Part shown: positions 5,169-5,695 of the stretch, piece after piece
Position numbering within the stretch: position 1 is the stretch's first letter
Layout: each line of letters begins with the position of its first letter
From: Caulobacter sp.
GTDB taxonomy: Bacteria > Pseudomonadota > Alphaproteobacteria > Caulobacterales > Caulobacteraceae
Direction of reading: 5' to 3'
DNA: 5,695 bases
Assembly: GCA_028291125.1 (NCBI GenBank)
Contig: JAQGIN010000162.1
Span: 1-5,695 of the forward strand
The notes under the pieces: generated by a model
The model's database searches: none
The model's input: the letters and a program-made list of their open reading frames with translations, nothing else
Told to the model about the DNA's origin: nothing
Made by a program: the position numbers and the translations under genes

Positions 5169-5695
5169 CGGCGCTGGCTGTAGGCGGAGCGCACGGTGGC
5201 GTAGGGATCGGTGGCGTCGTTAAGCGCCCTGAAGGCCGGGTCGGCGTTGGACCGAGCCTTCAGGGCGCTCACTCCCAGGCGCGTCCCCCCGAAGGTCGTT
5301 GTATAGCCGCCAAGCACCAGAGAGACCGGATCGGTCATGAAATCGACCACCCGGCCGACCCCCTCGCGAAAGGTCGAGGGGCCCAGAACCGGTATATAAA
5401 GATAGGGTCCTGACTTGACGCCATAACGGCCCAGGGTCTGGGCGAAGTCACCGTCGTGATACGCAAGGCCCATCTTGGCAGCCACATCGAACAGACCCAG
5501 CACGCCAAGGGTCGAGTTGATGGCGAAGCGTGAGGTCGCCCGCCCGGCGCGTCGGGGATGGCCTTGGACAACGTCGTTGAGCACGGTGCCCGGCTCGCCA
5601 AGGTTGTTGACCGCCGCGCTGACGCTGTTGCGCACCGCGCCGGGCGTTGTGGTCATATAGGCGTGGGCGATCGGGCCAAACGCCATGCGGTCCAG
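5093..5695 (-). CDS. mlaA: MlaA (VacJ) outer-membrane lipoprotein, 5' partial
   Basis: The frame is open to the window edge and gives 200 residues; the lipoprotein signal and the first part of the domain lie outside. Visible MlaA landmarks are NLGEP at residues 31-35, RFAINSTLGVLGLFDVA at 56-72, YGVKSGPYLYIPVLGPST at 91-108 and REGVGRVVDFMTDP at 110-123. The C-terminal DPYATVRSAYSQRRASLIRE stretch also fits the family. MlaA is a ring-shaped outer-membrane protein that removes phospholipids mislocalised in the outer leaflet and passes them to MlaC. The ATG at 5686 is internal to the family alignment (LDR precedes it), so it is not the true start. The gene is the first mla gene seen and lies 51 nt upstream of mlaC. 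Having mlaA inside the operon differs from E. coli, where it is at a separate locus. Confidence 0.93.
   Translation of the reverse strand: MDRMAFGPIAHAYMTTTPGAVRNSVSAAVNNLGEPGTVLNDVVQGHPRRAGRATSRFAINSTLGVLGLFDVAAKMGLAYHDGDFAQTLGRYGVKSGPYLYIPVLGPSTFREGVGRVVDFMTDPVSLVLGGYTTTFGGTRLGVSALKARSNADPAFRALNDATDPYATVRSAYSQRRASLIREATGKLQALPDFDEAPSPR
5223..5269. repeat. 14-bp perfect inverted repeat inside mlaA
   Basis: AGCGCCCTGAAGGC (5223-5236) and GCCTTCAGGGCGCT (5256-5269) are exact reverse complements across a 19-nt loop. Inside the loop GGTC (5239-5242) can pair with GACC (5250-5253), extending the stem after a small internal bulge. The mlaA mRNA could therefore form a strong hairpin. The repeat covers codons for residues 143-158 of the visible mlaA product. 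No T-tract follows on either strand. Confidence 0.85.

Noticed and set aside
4679..5413. A 244-codon plus-strand open frame opposite mlaC and mlaA.
   Set aside because: It is antisense to confident mla genes, spans their gap and shows no domain motif; it is a GC-driven shadow frame.

Overview
The window is GC-rich (high GC at third codon positions) and reads like the chromosome of an alphaproteobacterium, most plausibly Caulobacterales (Caulobacter or Phenylobacterium type). This rests on composition, on the style of the ArsR-SRPBCC-GST cluster and on the sequence character of the Mla proteins. It is an inference and not a taxonomic proof. I see no rRNA, tRNA, insertion sequence, phage gene or CRISPR array.

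Left part, plus strand (1-1479): three genes run in the same direction. The first is the 3' part of an ArsR-family winged-helix repressor. It overlaps by 4 nt (ATGA) an AHSA1/SRPBCC-domain protein, and a glutathione S-transferase-like protein follows 51 nt later with its own ribosome binding site. The set looks like a small self-regulated operon whose promoter lies left of the window.

Middle (1480-1805): a gap of about 325 nt between convergent transcription units. It holds a possible 40-aa single-membrane-segment protein on the plus strand (1674-1796) and a few weak hairpins without T-tracts.

Right part, minus strand (5695 down to 1806): a six-gene operon for phospholipid trafficking between outer and inner membrane (Mla system). 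In transcription order it holds mlaA (start cut by the window edge), mlaC, mlaD, mlaE, mlaF and an unrecognised small exported protein with four cysteines. From mlaC onward the genes overlap or lie within 3 nt of each other. MlaA is the outer-membrane component, MlaC the periplasmic carrier, MlaD the MCE ring, MlaE the permease and MlaF the ATPase. No MlaB (STAS) gene is present, and MlaE has no STAS fusion.

The best candidates for something undescribed are the four-cysteine exported protein at the end of the mla operon, the absence of MlaB from the cluster, a 14-bp perfect inverted repeat inside the mlaA coding sequence, and the 40-aa membrane peptide. The rest of the window is well-known gene families.
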